Shown: positions 24,959 to 38,200 of the stretch, piece by piece | How positions within the stretch are numbered: position 1 is the stretch's first letter | How the letters are laid out: every line of letters starts with the position of its first letter | Assembly (NCBI RefSeq): GCF_029873635.1 | Contig: NC_080425.1 | Location: 43,666,402-43,730,401, forward strand | DNA length: 64,000 nucleotides | Source: Malania oleifera | Taxonomy: Eukaryota > Streptophyta > Magnoliopsida > Santalales > Ximeniaceae | Reading direction: 5' to 3' | Notes under the pieces: model-generated | Database searches by the model: none | What the model was told of the DNA's origin: nothing | The model's input: only the letters and a program-made list of their open reading frames with translations | Translations under genes and position numbers: made by a program

Positions 24959-25247
24959 CAATTCCCATATGCCTTACTTTTAATCTGTTCTATTACTTTG
25001 CAGAATATCTTAACCATCATACTACTCCCCATAACAATAACAATATATATATAGATTCATAGGAAACTCTTCAACTTTCAGCCATTATATCTCACATTAG
25101 TATTATAATCCATAGATAAGACTTTCCATTTTAGATAAGACCTTTCATTTCCCTTATCATAAGTCATTTCATTTCCTTTATCATATGGTGCACTTATATT
25201 TCATGTATTATTCATGTGGGACATATCTTTTGGGATATAATCCAACA
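24959..25247 (-). repeat. Right (5') LTR of copia element D, second piece
   Basis: It resumes at CAATTCCCATATGCC, matching about 10469-10741 of the left LTR, and ends ATAATCCAACA followed by the TTACC duplication. Confidence 0.9.
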
Positions 25248-25252
25248 TTACC

Positions 25253-25800
25253 AACTTCGTTAATCACACTAAAACAGAGCACCTAACTATGGCAAGGCCT
25301 CCTTAAGGGCTAGGTTAGTCAATTCAGCCTGTATCCGATGATCAAGACAATTCTTGTGAAATTTTTTCATTTCATATAAGTTAATTCTTATTCTTACGAA
25401 GCAAATAACATTTCCTATTGATTTGTCCTCTGGTCTGGACCTATTTTGATTCTGAATTACTCGTTGCTATGCTGTTCCCAAGGACTAGCAAAATCTAAGT
25501 AAATTGGTAATGAAAGTTCATTATTGAAGTATAAATTGACTATGTCGATTTACTTCTCTCGTATCACTGATGAAATCTTACCCCTTAATTTGAATAAAAT
25601 AGAAAAAATCTTATTTCAATAATATAATAAAATATTATTAATAGAAAGGAGCAATCGTAAGGCCATTTGACACTTGTATGGGTCATGCAAATTTGGACAC
25701 ATCAATTTTAGAAATAAAGTTTCATCCAAACTATAATCTAATAATATTAATTAAAGTAAAATTAAAATTTAAAAAAAAAAAAAAAAAAAACTCGGAAAGT
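25253..25800. other. Intergenic spacer upstream of the pseudouridine synthase gene
   Basis: The first part (to about 25350) may continue the mitochondrion-like DNA that lies left of element D. The rest is AT-rich and ends with a run of about 20 A near 25770-25790. No gene is seen. Confidence 0.4.
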
Positions 25801-25998
25801 GAGTGCTCTATTTTTGACGTTTAAACGGTTATTACAATTAGGGGCCCAAAAATGGGTTTGGGGGCTCACCTCAATCTAACAAACAGCCCATGGCCCTAAA
25901 CTCCTGCCCCTCCCCCCAGCCATTTAAAATGTTTAACCAGAAAATAACGGAAAAACCCTAAACCCCTCCAAACACCATTTGAAAATAGCTGAAACTCC
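25801..25998 (+). promoter_or_regulatory. Promoter and 5' UTR of the TruA-type gene: telo-box and two site II elements
   Basis: A telo-box AAACCCTAA lies at 25953-25961. Two site II motifs (TGGGCY, seen as GGCCCA at 25843-25848 and AGCCCA at 25885-25890) lie 70-110 bp upstream of it. In plants this pair marks promoters of ribosomal-protein and other translation-linked genes, which fits a tRNA-modifying enzyme. No clear TATA box is seen. The start codon at 25999 sits in CTCCATGGCA, a good plant context. Confidence 0.65.
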
Positions 25999-26280
25999 AT
26001 GGCAGACGATATTACATCGTCTTCGTCGATCTCTGGTAATGCCCAATTTCCGAAGCGCTCTTGCCATCAACGGTCTGTATCTCCCCAAAAGCCTGCAAAG
26101 AGCTTGAGGACGGTAGGAGATCTCAGAGACGACGAGGAACCACTGCAATCCTCCATTCCCCAAGCAATGAGCCAAAACCCTAGATTACAGAGGTACTTGG
26201 TGGCAATCGAGTACATTGGAACTCGTTTCTTTGGCTCCCAGAGGCAGCTCAACTGCCGAACTGTCGTTGGCGTTCTCGAA
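25999..26280 (+). CDS. Exon 1 of TruA-type gene
   Basis: Residues 1-94 in phase 0, ending GTTCTCGAA|GTAATC. It holds the disordered N-terminus and the first conserved block with Tyr72, Gly74, Phe78 and Gln81 that opens the TruA fold. The open frame runs on past the donor site, but that tail has no family similarity. Confidence 0.92.
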
Positions 26281-29200
26281 GTAATCTATACTCTCGCTCT
26301 TTCTCTTCTTGTGTTGTCTGTTTGGTTGATAAGAAGTAAGGAAAAGAATAATGAATCGAAAGTTTACGTAAACCGCTGGTTTTTCATTTTGAAAAAAAAC
26401 TTCTAATGCTTTTAAGAGGCAAAATCTATGCTGCCTTCTGTCTTCCAGCAAGAAATGCACTTGCTAAAAAGTCCAATCGCTTCGTGCCTTTATCCTTTTT
26501 TCCCTCGTTATGCTTATTTTGAAATAATTTAACTATCTGGCGAGAGGTTTTTTTTTTAATCCTTTCTTTTAATAATAAATTTTTTTTTTTGTTTCTTTCA
26601 TTTCCTTTTTTTTGATATTTTCCTTATATCTCTTAAGCAAGTTAAGCAACCAAATAAAGTTTTCCCCACGCCTTATGGTTTATGATCATGGCAATTTGTG
26701 TTGATTTGTAAAGCACTGATTTTGTCTGGAAGTAAATTTTCTATTTTTTCCATATGTTTTTTAATATGAATTAGAGGTTTGTCTTACCATCAAGACCTGA
26801 AATAAAATATAAATTCTTTTGATAAAAAAGAAGATATATTAAGAGAGGCAGAAACTATGTCCCAAGACTTAAATTTCGATTTCGATGGAAATTTCGATGG
26901 TCTCAATTTACGGAAATTTTGATGGAAATTTCGATTTCGATTTCGATTTCAATTTCGATTTCAATTTCAATTTAAAGAAATTTCGGAAATTTATAGTAAA
27001 TGATGGAAATTTACAATAAAACTTTAGGAAATATTAGAATAGATGATTATGCTTAATATGGTATCAAAATACATTAAAAAAAAAAATGCATATATGACAA
27101 GTTTTTAGTGTGTAGGATATTAAACTACATATCGCGAAACAAACTATGAACTAAAGAACATTCAAATGATTATAAAATTTTGAAGCTATTCCTTTAAGAT
27201 TTAAGGCAACAAATTATCATTTAAACAACTACATTTTCAATAAAAATTATACATTTAATGATCTAATACCACATGGACTTTCTTGGTGGCTCAAAGTCAT
27301 CTCTTCTATCCCAATCATTAGGATTTCGAGATGACATATATTGTTTGCAATAATCACTCTATGTCATATAATTTCCAAAATATTGAGTATAGGTGTACAT
27401 GTGTTGTTCATACTTCTCTGTAGTTATCTGGTTCTTAGCAGTTTCTACTCGGCCAGAAGATCTTCGTGTACTAGGATTTCTTCTTGCAGGTTCTACTTGT
27501 TGTGTATGTCCATAGGATTGTTTTGCATTTGCATACTGGTCATACTCATACCCTTATTCTTGGCCTGTTTGTCCATACCCATAGGCATGTGGTTGCCAAT
27601 TTCCATATTATTGTGCCTGCTCATTTGCATATGAAAACGGTTGACCATATGTAGATTGTGAGGAGCTGTTTTGTGTAGATTCATAACCACCATAACTATT
27701 AGAGTCATGCTCTGTTCCTACACTCTTAGATTCCATACTAAGGGAAAAGGTATCCTCTTCTATTTGATGCATCTTCCCTTTTCCCTTTCTACGACTGTAC
27801 TGCTTATCAACTGGACGTGTTTCTCTTTGTGGACCCTCATCTTCTAGTTGGGAAGGACGTGTATATTCCACTTTTGGTCTATAATCTTGCCATCCTTCAT
27901 TTCCTCCATAGTCCCCACCATCACCACCTTGTCCACTGCTACCGCCGGGATTAGATCCGTCACCACTAGCATCATCGTCGTCATTATCATCATCATCACC
28001 AGAGGGCATAGTGGATGAAGTTCCATATCTAGACCCAAAATTCATTTGTGAATCATCACTACTAGATATTACTTCTTCTACCATTACCTGATTAACATCA
28101 ATGCCAAAGTCATCTCATGCATGCTTGGCCATTTGTGGATGGAAACTTCCGTCTCATTCATCAAGATGGGATGGTCTAATCCATTGAAAAAGTGGATACT
28201 CATTCTCATCACCCAATTCAACTGATATGTCAAGAAGGTCCAGGGGATCTTGTTCAGCCACTTTGTCCATTTCGGCCTCCATATCACTTATTTGAAGCTT
28301 CATGTTGTAATAACAAAAAACAAACTGCTGAAGTCTGGTATGGGCTAGTCTATTTCTTTGCTTTGTGTGAATAAGTGCAAATGTGCTCCAATTTCGTTCA
28401 CAAGTTGATGAAGATGCATGCGGTTTGTGACAAAATGCACAATGCTAGCTTTCTTAGAATTGGAGCACTTGATCCATACATCATCCACCAATCAGCTGTA
28501 CAAGATGTTTTAAGAACACAAGTTAGTACTTAGTAGATTGTACTTGAAGTTTGTAACTTTGTATTGTACATTTATATATAAATACTTACCTGGTCCCATG
28601 GTTGCCCTAGTTGCTTTAGCAGCTGCTTCTTCAAAGCTTCTTTTAGCATCCCTAAATATAATAATCTAAAAAAAAAATTGTTATTGAATAATTAAACATG
28701 GATTAAGACTTATTTTATTTAAATTTTATTTTAACAATATACCTCATTTCCAAATTGATCCAGACCCGAGGAATGTGGCTCAAGGGTGTTAAAAACTTTG
28801 TGAACTGCTTCAAGAAAATAAGGATCTTCCCCAACACCTTCTTTGTATTGATATTTTGGATTTAAGAAATAAGTTGTCAATCAAATAAAGTAAAATATAA
28901 ATATGTAATAAGTATTTTGATGTATGAATTTTTTGAAATTTATAAATATTTTATACCTGCTGCATGAAGAGGATGTTTAAGGGTTCTTTCCCACTGGTCA
29001 TTGATTACTTTGAGAACCCATCTTGCACTTCTTGCACCTACTTCAATGGCCTCTTTCATTACCCTTATTGCTTCAAACACAACTCCTAATGTTGGCTACA
29101 CTTCACTATCAACTATACGCAATACTCGATATATAGACTCATAAATGTTACAAACTTTTGCCACTCTATCCCAAAATTGATGGTTAAGAACTATACTTTC

Positions 29201-32200
29201 AATTTCTCTACCCATTTTTGTTTGACTAAGAGCATGCTCAGCCCATTCATCAGATGTGAATAGAGATTTTAAGCCTACTTTTTTTTTTGGTAGGCTATCA
29301 AGTGCAATGTAGTTTGTAGCAAATCGTGTGGCCCCTAGACGCACAATATCTCCTTGACAGTGCTCCTTCATTTTAGCAAGCAACCATCCATGATTATATA
29401 TAAAATTAGTGATCTGTCTCCCCTGCAAGATCGCTATGCTTATTGCATCTCTTTTTCCGATCTCTTCAAAAATGAGATCAATACAATGGGTGGCGCAAGG
29501 AGTCCAATACAAGTTGAATTTTTCATTAATTTTAGACCTGCTTTCTTGTAGGCACTAACATTATCGATCACCACTTGGACAACATGTTGCTTTCCTACCT
29601 CTTGCACAACATGTTTTAATAGGGAATATATGTATTCATGGTCTTTTATTTTGTCAAAAGCATCTACCGACTTTAGAAAAATTGTGCTTCCTTTCGAGTA
29701 AACCATGAAATTTATGATGGATAATTTTGTAGGGCCTGTCCATCCATCACACATTATAGTGCAGCCATACGTGGCCCACTTTTTCTTCACTCCTTTTACG
29801 CGGCCTTCCATTTCTTTTACCTCTAAATCAAGGTATTTTGTTATGATTTTAGAGGGTGTCGGTGGATCGACTCCCGTTTGAGCTGATTGGCAACCCCATA
29901 CCATGTTTTTAAAATGAGGTGATTTTACCTTCTCAGGTAGAACATTATCATATATAAAAAACTTTGAAATCAACCTATTTATTTCTTCTTTTATTTTACC
30001 TTATTTGAATAAATTTTTCAAGCTTTTTTGTTTTGCTGCGCATGACTTGTAATATTGAGAAGACTTTGAAATATATGGCTCTATTTCTGGCTCTCTCACA
30101 CTTTGAGATAGCCTCATTAGAGGTTGCCCTCCACTACTATCAGCCCCTGAACTGCCTCCTTATTGGCTATGTGCAAACCTACGAGATTGGTCTCTTTCCC
30201 ATTCCGTCTGTTTTGAAGCATAGAATGCTTGATGATATGCAGACCTTTTATAAGAAGAAACGTCAGGCGGGTATGCAATATCGTCAACATCATCAACTTC
30301 ATCAATTTGTTGTGGTTGCATCAAGTTCCCACGCAATTCATTTTTTATTTGATTAATTCTTTCTATTTTTTTGGCCTTAGCTGTTGTTTTTCTTTCTAAA
30401 ACAATTCTCATTTCCTGCTTAACTTTTGGAGGTACTTTGTCGCAGAATTTTATATTATGCCACGGGTTGTAATTTGCTAGGTGCATTTTTAATCTTGTTG
30501 CACCACCACTCGTCATTTGTATTCCGCAGTATTTGCAAATAAATCCATTATTTACATTGGGCATCGGGTACCCATGTTCCCATGCTGGATCTTGTTTTGT
30601 TCTTTCAGACATTTTTGTAGATAATTTAATTTTCCTACAAGGTAACAATGAATCAAAAATTAGGTGTTAAATTAGTCAACAATTTTAAAATAAAATTATT
30701 TGAGATGTTTTATTATCAATATAATATTAATAGATAAGACTAACATTAAAATATTAAATTAAATTTACAAAATTTAATGATAATGTACAAAATTACTAAT
30801 AAATTATGGAAATTAAATTAGTCAAATAAATGAAATAATTTAAACTATATTAAGCTAATAAGTACTTTAATTTATTTAATTACTAGGCTATAATGATTAG
30901 GTGTTAAATTACTCTAAATTTGTAAAAAAAAAAATTATTTGGATGTTACTCTACAATTTTAAAATAAAAATATTTAGAGGCTAAATAAAGATAAATTAAT
31001 AACTAAGAGAAATATTAAATTATTAAATTAAAATTACAAAATTATTATTAAGTAATAAATTTTTAAAATGAATATATTTAAATAAATGAAATAATTTATT
31101 AATTTATACTATAATAAGACAATAATAGTAAATTATCCTAATTTTATTTAGTTACTAAATTTACTAGTTATTAACTTATTATTTACTATACTAGCAAAGT
31201 AGTAACATTAACTGATTAAGGGGTAAATACCGTAAATGGGAGAGGAGGGCATTGTCGTAAATATATTGGGGGCAAGGGAGATTTTGAGTAAATTAAAAAA
31301 CTTAAAACATGTTATTTAAAACATACCCCACAAATTGCCTTTAGTTTTTAGCCCTTTTATTTCGTGGAGCTGGCTGCTGCTCGTGGAGGGAGGGGCGACG
31401 GTGGACTCTCGACTCTCGTCTCTCTTCTCTTGGTTTCTTGCTCGCAGCTCTACAAGAGCCTCAGCAAAAAGGAAGATTGCAGGCTGGAGTTCTTGCTGCT
31501 GGCTGCGACTGCAAGTGTGTGACAACGATGGAGGTGGAGGGTGAAGCCGAAGGCTAGAGGCAGAGGCTCGAAGGGTCAGAGCAGGAGGGGATTCGAAGGC
31601 TAGGGCCTTTCGGAGTTCGAACTTCGAAGGTGGAATCTAGGTTTTTTTTTTTTTTTTTGAAGTTTGAAGATGGAAGAAGAAGAAGGCTTTGAGAGTTTGA
31701 GGTATGTATCAAAATGCTGCATGATGTTAATTTATACAAATAAATTGTGTAGTGGTAGCGGTGGAATTATTGGGTTCAATGATGGATCTGCAGAGTATCT
31801 CTGCGAGATTTTTGCTTTTCACTGTATACACTCACGGGTTGCACCACGTGCACAATCACGTGGGAAAAGCAAAATAAAATCTGAGAATACTCAGAACAGC
31901 GTTGAAATTCCTCCCTCTAAATTTTTTTTTTTCCACATGATTTCCGGAAAATTTAGGAAGAACAGCTGAAATTTTCCGAAAGCTCGAAATTTCGGTCGAA
32001 TTTTTTCAAAACTGAATATGTTTCTCAATTTCCTTTTGGGACCCCTCGAAATTCGAAATTTCAGTTGAAATTTCGACATTTCGACCGAAATTTAAGTCCC
32101 TGCTTACATTCTAAGCCAGAGTATAAAATCCCAAAGAACAAAACAAAACAAACAAAAAATAAAAATAAAACAACACAAAAATTGACTAAGAAATTTCCTC

Positions 32201-35200
32201 TTAACCCTTACCACCATAATTCACCTAACACAATTTGCTAGTTCATTTGATCCTTCTTAGCCTTATTTTTACCACCATCTAACCAAATTTTTATTCCTCC
32301 ACAGCTTGATATGTGTAAACCCAATTTATCCAACAAAACTTGAAGATTCTTCCTAGAAAACTCACCTATGGGGGAAGGCAAAATTCCATGCGTTTAATGC
32401 CCTCCAATCCTTATGTTGGAGGAGGCAATATGTTAAAAGCCCAATCACATCATATGAAAGAAAGATGATACCCTATTTTTGAGGGCCATATTGGGTTCAG
32501 ATTAAGTTCACTCAGCCACCCAAGAACTCAGTTATAAAAGTTGAATTACTTTCTAGTTTGTCAAAATTGAAAGTATTTCTTTCTGCCTTGAAAGAAAGAT
32601 GATACCCTATTTTTGAGGGCCATATGGGTTCAGATTAAGCATCTACTGGGTAAGAATATAGGTAGGAATCAAGAAAAGAGCATTGAAAGATTTTAGGACA
32701 AGGTCAATATTAAATGGAATGAATAAATTTAGGTTTCAATATAAAGGTTGCAGTGTTCAAAGGGATATGCATTTAGGTTTCGTTAGATTTCGTTTGCGCT
32801 GTCCGCTGCACATCTAATTGCAACTTGTTAAATCTTATCTAAAATATAATTCTTTTAAATGCAATCAAATAGAGCATGCTGTTGAAAACAATATATATTT
32901 ACTTCTAATTTTCTAGAATTTTCAATTGAAATTATTTACTCTTGACTTCTATTTCTATATAGTTTCTCTAAACTTTTTTTTTGTCTGTTTTTGCACAAAT
33001 CATGTGATGAGAGCTAATACATGTTGACTAGAAGCTGTCATATTGCCATTCTTTTATATATTTTATTAAAATCTAACTATAGTATAAAAAAAAAGAAAGA
33101 TATATGAGTATAATGGAATGCTGATGGACTTATCCCATGAAAGGGATTGGTGAGGGGCACTTTTTTTTTGAGGGGGATTCAACTAAGTAAAGAAAGTGGT
33201 TCTAAAAAAGGGTTAAAGGTATTGAAGTTGGGGTGATGTGTCAGTTGAGGGAGTGAGTTTGATATCATTTTTGGATGTGTGGATGGATTCTTGTCAGATG
33301 ATTTACATTTATATTATGTTTATAATATGGACTCTCCTTGGACAGCATTTATCATGTGTTTGAGACATTAACGGATGAGAAGGGCGTGTATATGAACCTA
33401 AGGAAAACTTCTGTTCAAATAGTGAGAGAAATAGGGAGCAGAAGAACATGGATTTAAAAGATAGTTTGTTACCCTATAGTTTGTTACCCTCCACTAGCTC
33501 AAGAAGAGGTTGTTTGTCTTCCATCGAAAAGCAGCCCGGAAAATAGAGAGCCAAAGTATAAGGATTTAGATATGGTTTGTTACCAAACCTAGCTTGAGAA
33601 TGGTTCGTGTTTCTGTTAAGAATCAAGGTATAATGGGTAATGATGGTGTTGGGTGATGATGCTATCGATATTTTGGACAGCATGGGATTGATATTGGTTG
33701 CTCCTAGTGTACAAGAATTCAATGCCTGTCCTAGATGAAAACCATGGCTAGGAAGAAGAATTGGAAGAGGGAATCAAACAATTTGAAAAGCTTTATTGAT
33801 TATGAAGGAGGAGCATTAAAGAGGGGCTCTCTTAACAAGTGACTTTTTATGTTATTTTATTTAGTATATAATTTTTTTTTTTGAACTTCTTTCCTCTTTT
33901 GTACTTTCTTATATCTTTAATTAATTTCATTTGTTTTGTTTTGTTTTTTTTTTGTTTTTTTTTTAAAAACTATTTTCTAGTAGTTTTTGGCATTCTCATT
34001 GCAGCATGGTTCAATGGCTAATGGCTTTTATCCATTCATGCTAATTAAAGTAAGCATCCAAATCCAGGGCAACAAACTTAGCCAACTAACTTTAGGAATT
34101 ACATTTCTTATTAATTTAAGAACTGTGCACATATAGACTTAATCCATGAGCTTTTACTATTGAAATAAAAACTTATTATAAAAATTGCAATAGCGAGAAT
34201 TGAGAAACTAATAAGAGGGTATGAAGCCTGTAAAGAGGTTTCGGAGTTTCCATTTTTTATTTTATTTTATTTTTTCTCTTCAATTTTGAGCGGTCCAAAT
34301 GGATGGATGTAATTTTGATCTATTTTTGGGAGGCCCATTGGTCCTTCCAAGTTTGGGCAAGTCTGGCTTGTATTGATCTTACAATAAAAGCCCATGACCA
34401 AAAAAATAATATAAATAATTGGTTTGAGTTTGGTTTTTTTTGGTTTGAGTTTTCTTGACCTTTTTGGGCTTTGGCTCAATATGACACCTTTTATGGTAAC
34501 TTGTCAATTATTTGTTCTATTTTCTGACATAAGGGAGCAAATTGATGCAGATTAAAACATTGAGGTCTAAATTGGTTAACTCACTCACTTTGAGGACAAA
34601 TTAAAATATATAACTCAAATTTAATGGTTATGCTCTTATTGGGAAGAAATGGATTGGTTGATCTAACTATGGGCTCTTAATGGTCATGCAGGAGGCTTTT
34701 CATAAATTTATTGGACAGCCAGTTTCAGTATTTTGCTCAAGTCGAACAGTAAGTTGAAATTTTGCTGATGCATTCACATGCACGTGTGTGAAAGGTCACT
34801 CCTGATAATGATTTTTGATTTTAACAAATGCATTATCCACCAGTAGCTTTCATTTTTATTAGGTTGACAGTAGTGCCTCTCAATAATTAATTTGCGCTGC
34901 TTATATTCAAGTATTTTTTGATCAGCATCATGTGGCTTTAGTTTGTTTAAGTTGTTGAGATTCAAAATGTTAACTTTTTGCTTGGGAGTCTAGAAGATAG
35001 GGAAGGGAAGGGAAGGGAATATTAAGGAAGGCAATGGGAGGGGGGGAATTTAACAACTGGGGTTTTGGCTCTTATACTTTGGAAGTGTGCAGAGTTTGGC
35101 TTGCTCTGCCCCTCCTATCACGTGACAGCTGCAAGGTCTTAAATTTTGAGGCTTCAATAGTGTGGAAAGTTCGATGGAAATTTTAATTTTGATGTCAATT

Positions 35201-38200
35201 TCAATATTGATGTTAAGAAATGATTGGAATTAAGAGTAAAGCATGGAATTCTTTTTAGGAAACTTTAAAAACTATATAGACATAATAATGCAAGATTTAG
35301 AAGTAAAATATTATAAATAAAATACATCTAGGACAGATATGTGGTGTATAAGGTGCAATAACTGTACTATAATAATTGTATTCTACATATTCAATATAAA
35401 TGAAGTTGATTAAGTAGTTAAATATTATTTATTATACAAATTCAGATAGCATAGACATTAATGGTCAAAAAAATGTTGTAGCTAATATCTAAGTTAAAAT
35501 TTTCATTTAATTTCAAAATTTTTAAAGCTATTCATATCATTTGTTGTAATTTCAATTTGTGTTTTGAATCTCAATTGGAATGAATTTGAATTTCAAGGAA
35601 ATTTCATTTTATAGTTAAAATTTTGACAAATATTTGCTTCAAATTTGATATTTCAATGAATTTCTGGTGATTCATGGAATTTTTGATGAAAATTTCAACA
35701 ATCTCATGGAAATTTAAGACTCTGAACACCTGAGAGGGCTTGGTGAATGGCTATGATGGGCAGCTAATCATTGGGCATCCTGAAAACACAGTCATTTCAC
35801 CCAGCTAATAATGCTAATATCAAGTGCAACGTGTAAGAAAGAATTTGGCTCCTCCGAGGGAAAGGATCCATCTCCTCCTGTACGCTTTATTCTTTTCAAA
35901 GCTCTCGACTGTCTTTGGAGAGTGGGAATTCATGGCCTCATTAATCCAATTCTGAGAAATTATGAGAATTACCCACTTTCTCAAAACATCTTGAACCTCT
36001 GCAAATGAAGTAGTCTTTGAAATTCCTTGATGGTCTCCTCTGCAACTATGAGTATGTTCTGGGGATGTGGCCACTTAAGTGGCCTGTCCAGCAATAGGTG
36101 GTGAGCCTGCAAAGTGAAAGAAGACCTGGGTTGAGCTCGTATGCTGTTGGACACTTGTTTACATGATTAGGAAGGTATGAAGCAATCACATGCTCCATGT
36201 GTGAGACAGAAAATTGCATCTTTTGGGGATTGTAAATGGATATGTGGATATTTGGATATTCTTGTTTGAACCACTCTTGAAAACAGAGACATGTTATAAA
36301 TTGAATAAAATTTGGTTGATGGTACATTGTGCAAAAAGATAATCCAGTCCTGTAATGTGGGATCAGAGATGGTGCAGCCCCTCGTGAAAATCGTAAAAAT
36401 TGTTCTCCTCAAGTAAATTTATTTGAGGATATCATGTCATCATAGCCATTTTCCATTCGTTTTGTCCCTTTCCTGATGTCACACAATGGGTGGAGCAGAG
36501 CAGGTGAGCCAATCCCGAAGTGAAGTTGTACTTTTACCCTCCCTTTGGATATTTCAAATGGTATGATTGTACTACCTGGGTCGCTCCTCCCCTCCCTCCC
36601 CATACGAATTGCATGTACCAGTTCAAGGGTCGATGCTGTCCAGATCCATGGGGGTCGAGATCCAGATTGCCGAATGTGGGGACCCAGATTTGTCAGTGAA
36701 GAACTATTCAAAGCATGTAATGGTGAGAGCAGAGGGCTGTGAAGCTTGAGACAATGGCGATGGTGAGAGAAAAGGGTTTCAAATCCTGGGATGGGGGAGA
36801 GAAGGGGTCAACCTGTTGCTGGGTGAGACTCCGGCAAGGGTTAGGTTTACTGTAAGATGTGGATTGATGAGGGAGTGAAAGAGAGATAGAGAGCTGTTTG
36901 ACTGACAACTTGACGTCCACCCTATTTATTTTGTGCAGAAAAAATGAATGACTGAGCAGTTTAGCCTCTATCCCCCTCCCCCTTTTGTTGTGCGGATTAT
37001 TATTAAAAAATTAATATATTAATTTACATTCAAAATTGAATTACTAAATAATTGTTTATTTATATTTTATATAATTTAATTAAGAATAATGGAGATGTTT
37101 TTCTATAGTATATATTCCATCCTAAGTAAATAATTCAAAACTTGCATGGATCCAACATAGATAGATAGATGGATAGGTAGATAAATTAGTTATTATTATT
37201 TTTAATGTAAATTAATATGTAAATTTTTTAATTATAGTCTGCACAAAAAGGGGAGAGGGGAAATTTAATCGAGTGAGAATACCGGGGATGCTTTTTTATG
37301 TTCTATATTCCATCCTTAGTAAATAATTGAAAAATTACCGCAATTTGACATATTGTACCAGCTCATCGGCCCAAATAAGTGGTTCAAGTGTCCGTACCCA
37401 TACCATGACCCGAAACATACTGAAATAACTATGATATGGATGTTGTGTAGGAGTTTGGAGTGAGAGGATACCCAAGACTTGGAATTATAGAACTTTTTAC
37501 CTTTCCTTCTGAAATCCTCCAATTTGTACAAGCATTTTGATGGGATTAGGCATGAAGAGAGGAATGGGTACCTTGGTTTGCCTTCATTCACTCAACAAAA
37601 TGAATTTTCAAATTACTAGGTATCCCTTCACTCATATCCTCTCCAATCTCCTTGCGAACACATCGTAAGTTTCCAAGAATTGGGTTCTTCCTATGGGTAC
37701 CTTGGTTTGCCTTCATTCACTCAACAAAATGAATTTTCAAATTACTGGGTATCCCTTCCCTCCTATCCCCTCCATTCTCTTCCTTGTGAACACATCGTAA
37801 GTTTCCAAGAATTGGGTTCTTCCTATCACATCATGCTTCTTTTATTCACCTTTTGGAAAAACAGGTGCCCATAGCTATTGCCATGCCTCCTGTAGTTTAA
37901 TTATTTATGACATCATCAGCTGTTCATATATTTATATTGCCGCATTTATTCAGGCGCTTAATTGTATCTTAGGGCTTGTATAGGGCTCTGCTGTCAACTA
38001 AAAGGGATCTTGGAATGCAAAATTATTTTTACTTTGTCTTTCATCATTTTAGCTGGGAAATTATATTTATTTCGCTGGAAATAGATTTTGAATGGAAAAT
38101 CATTTAAGACAAAAGTTGGTTATTAAAGCTTCTCCTAGACAGATTTAAGATCAAGGATCACTTGCCAACTAAGTTGTTCTAAGTTAGCTAATGAGAAATT

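Larger units (their letters stand above)
10206..25247 (-). mobile_element. Ty1-copia element D, minus strand, broken, interrupted by a nested gypsy element
   Basis: The outer ends are TG and CA, flanked by perfect TTACC target-site duplications (10201-10205 and 25248-25252). The LTRs are 10206-10741 and 14694-14949 plus 24959-25247; the second is split by the gypsy element C. Parts seen on the minus strand, from 5' to 3', are a tRNA-iMet primer site at 14679-14690, a long leader with a (TAA)n run, and gag with a UBN2 domain (12222-12989). Fragments of protease, GAG-pre-integrase, integrase and the C-terminal end of RNase H follow (about 12060 down to 11130), then a polypurine tract next to the left LTR. 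Without the insertion it is about 5.0 kb. By eye the LTRs differ at roughly one base in eight, so it is old. It is a fossil with many breaks and an incomplete pol. Confidence 0.9.
26863..32102 (-). mobile_element. hAT-superfamily DNA transposon in intron 1, about 5.2 kb
   Basis: The ends form short inverted repeats: left CAAGACTTAAATTTCG and right (reverse complement) CAGGGACTTAAATTTCGG. Both ends carry dense subterminal copies of AAATTTCGA/TTTCGATTTCG (26870-27000 and 31960-32095), a hAT habit. It encodes a BED-DUF659 transposase on the minus strand. I do not see a matching 8-bp target-site duplication, so the insertion is old or one end is altered. It lies antisense to the host gene. Confidence 0.8.

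Noticed and set aside
26281-26406. Extension of the first exon frame past 26280
   Set aside because: The TruA alignment continues exactly in the exon at 34692, with a GT donor at 26281; the extension has no family similarity.
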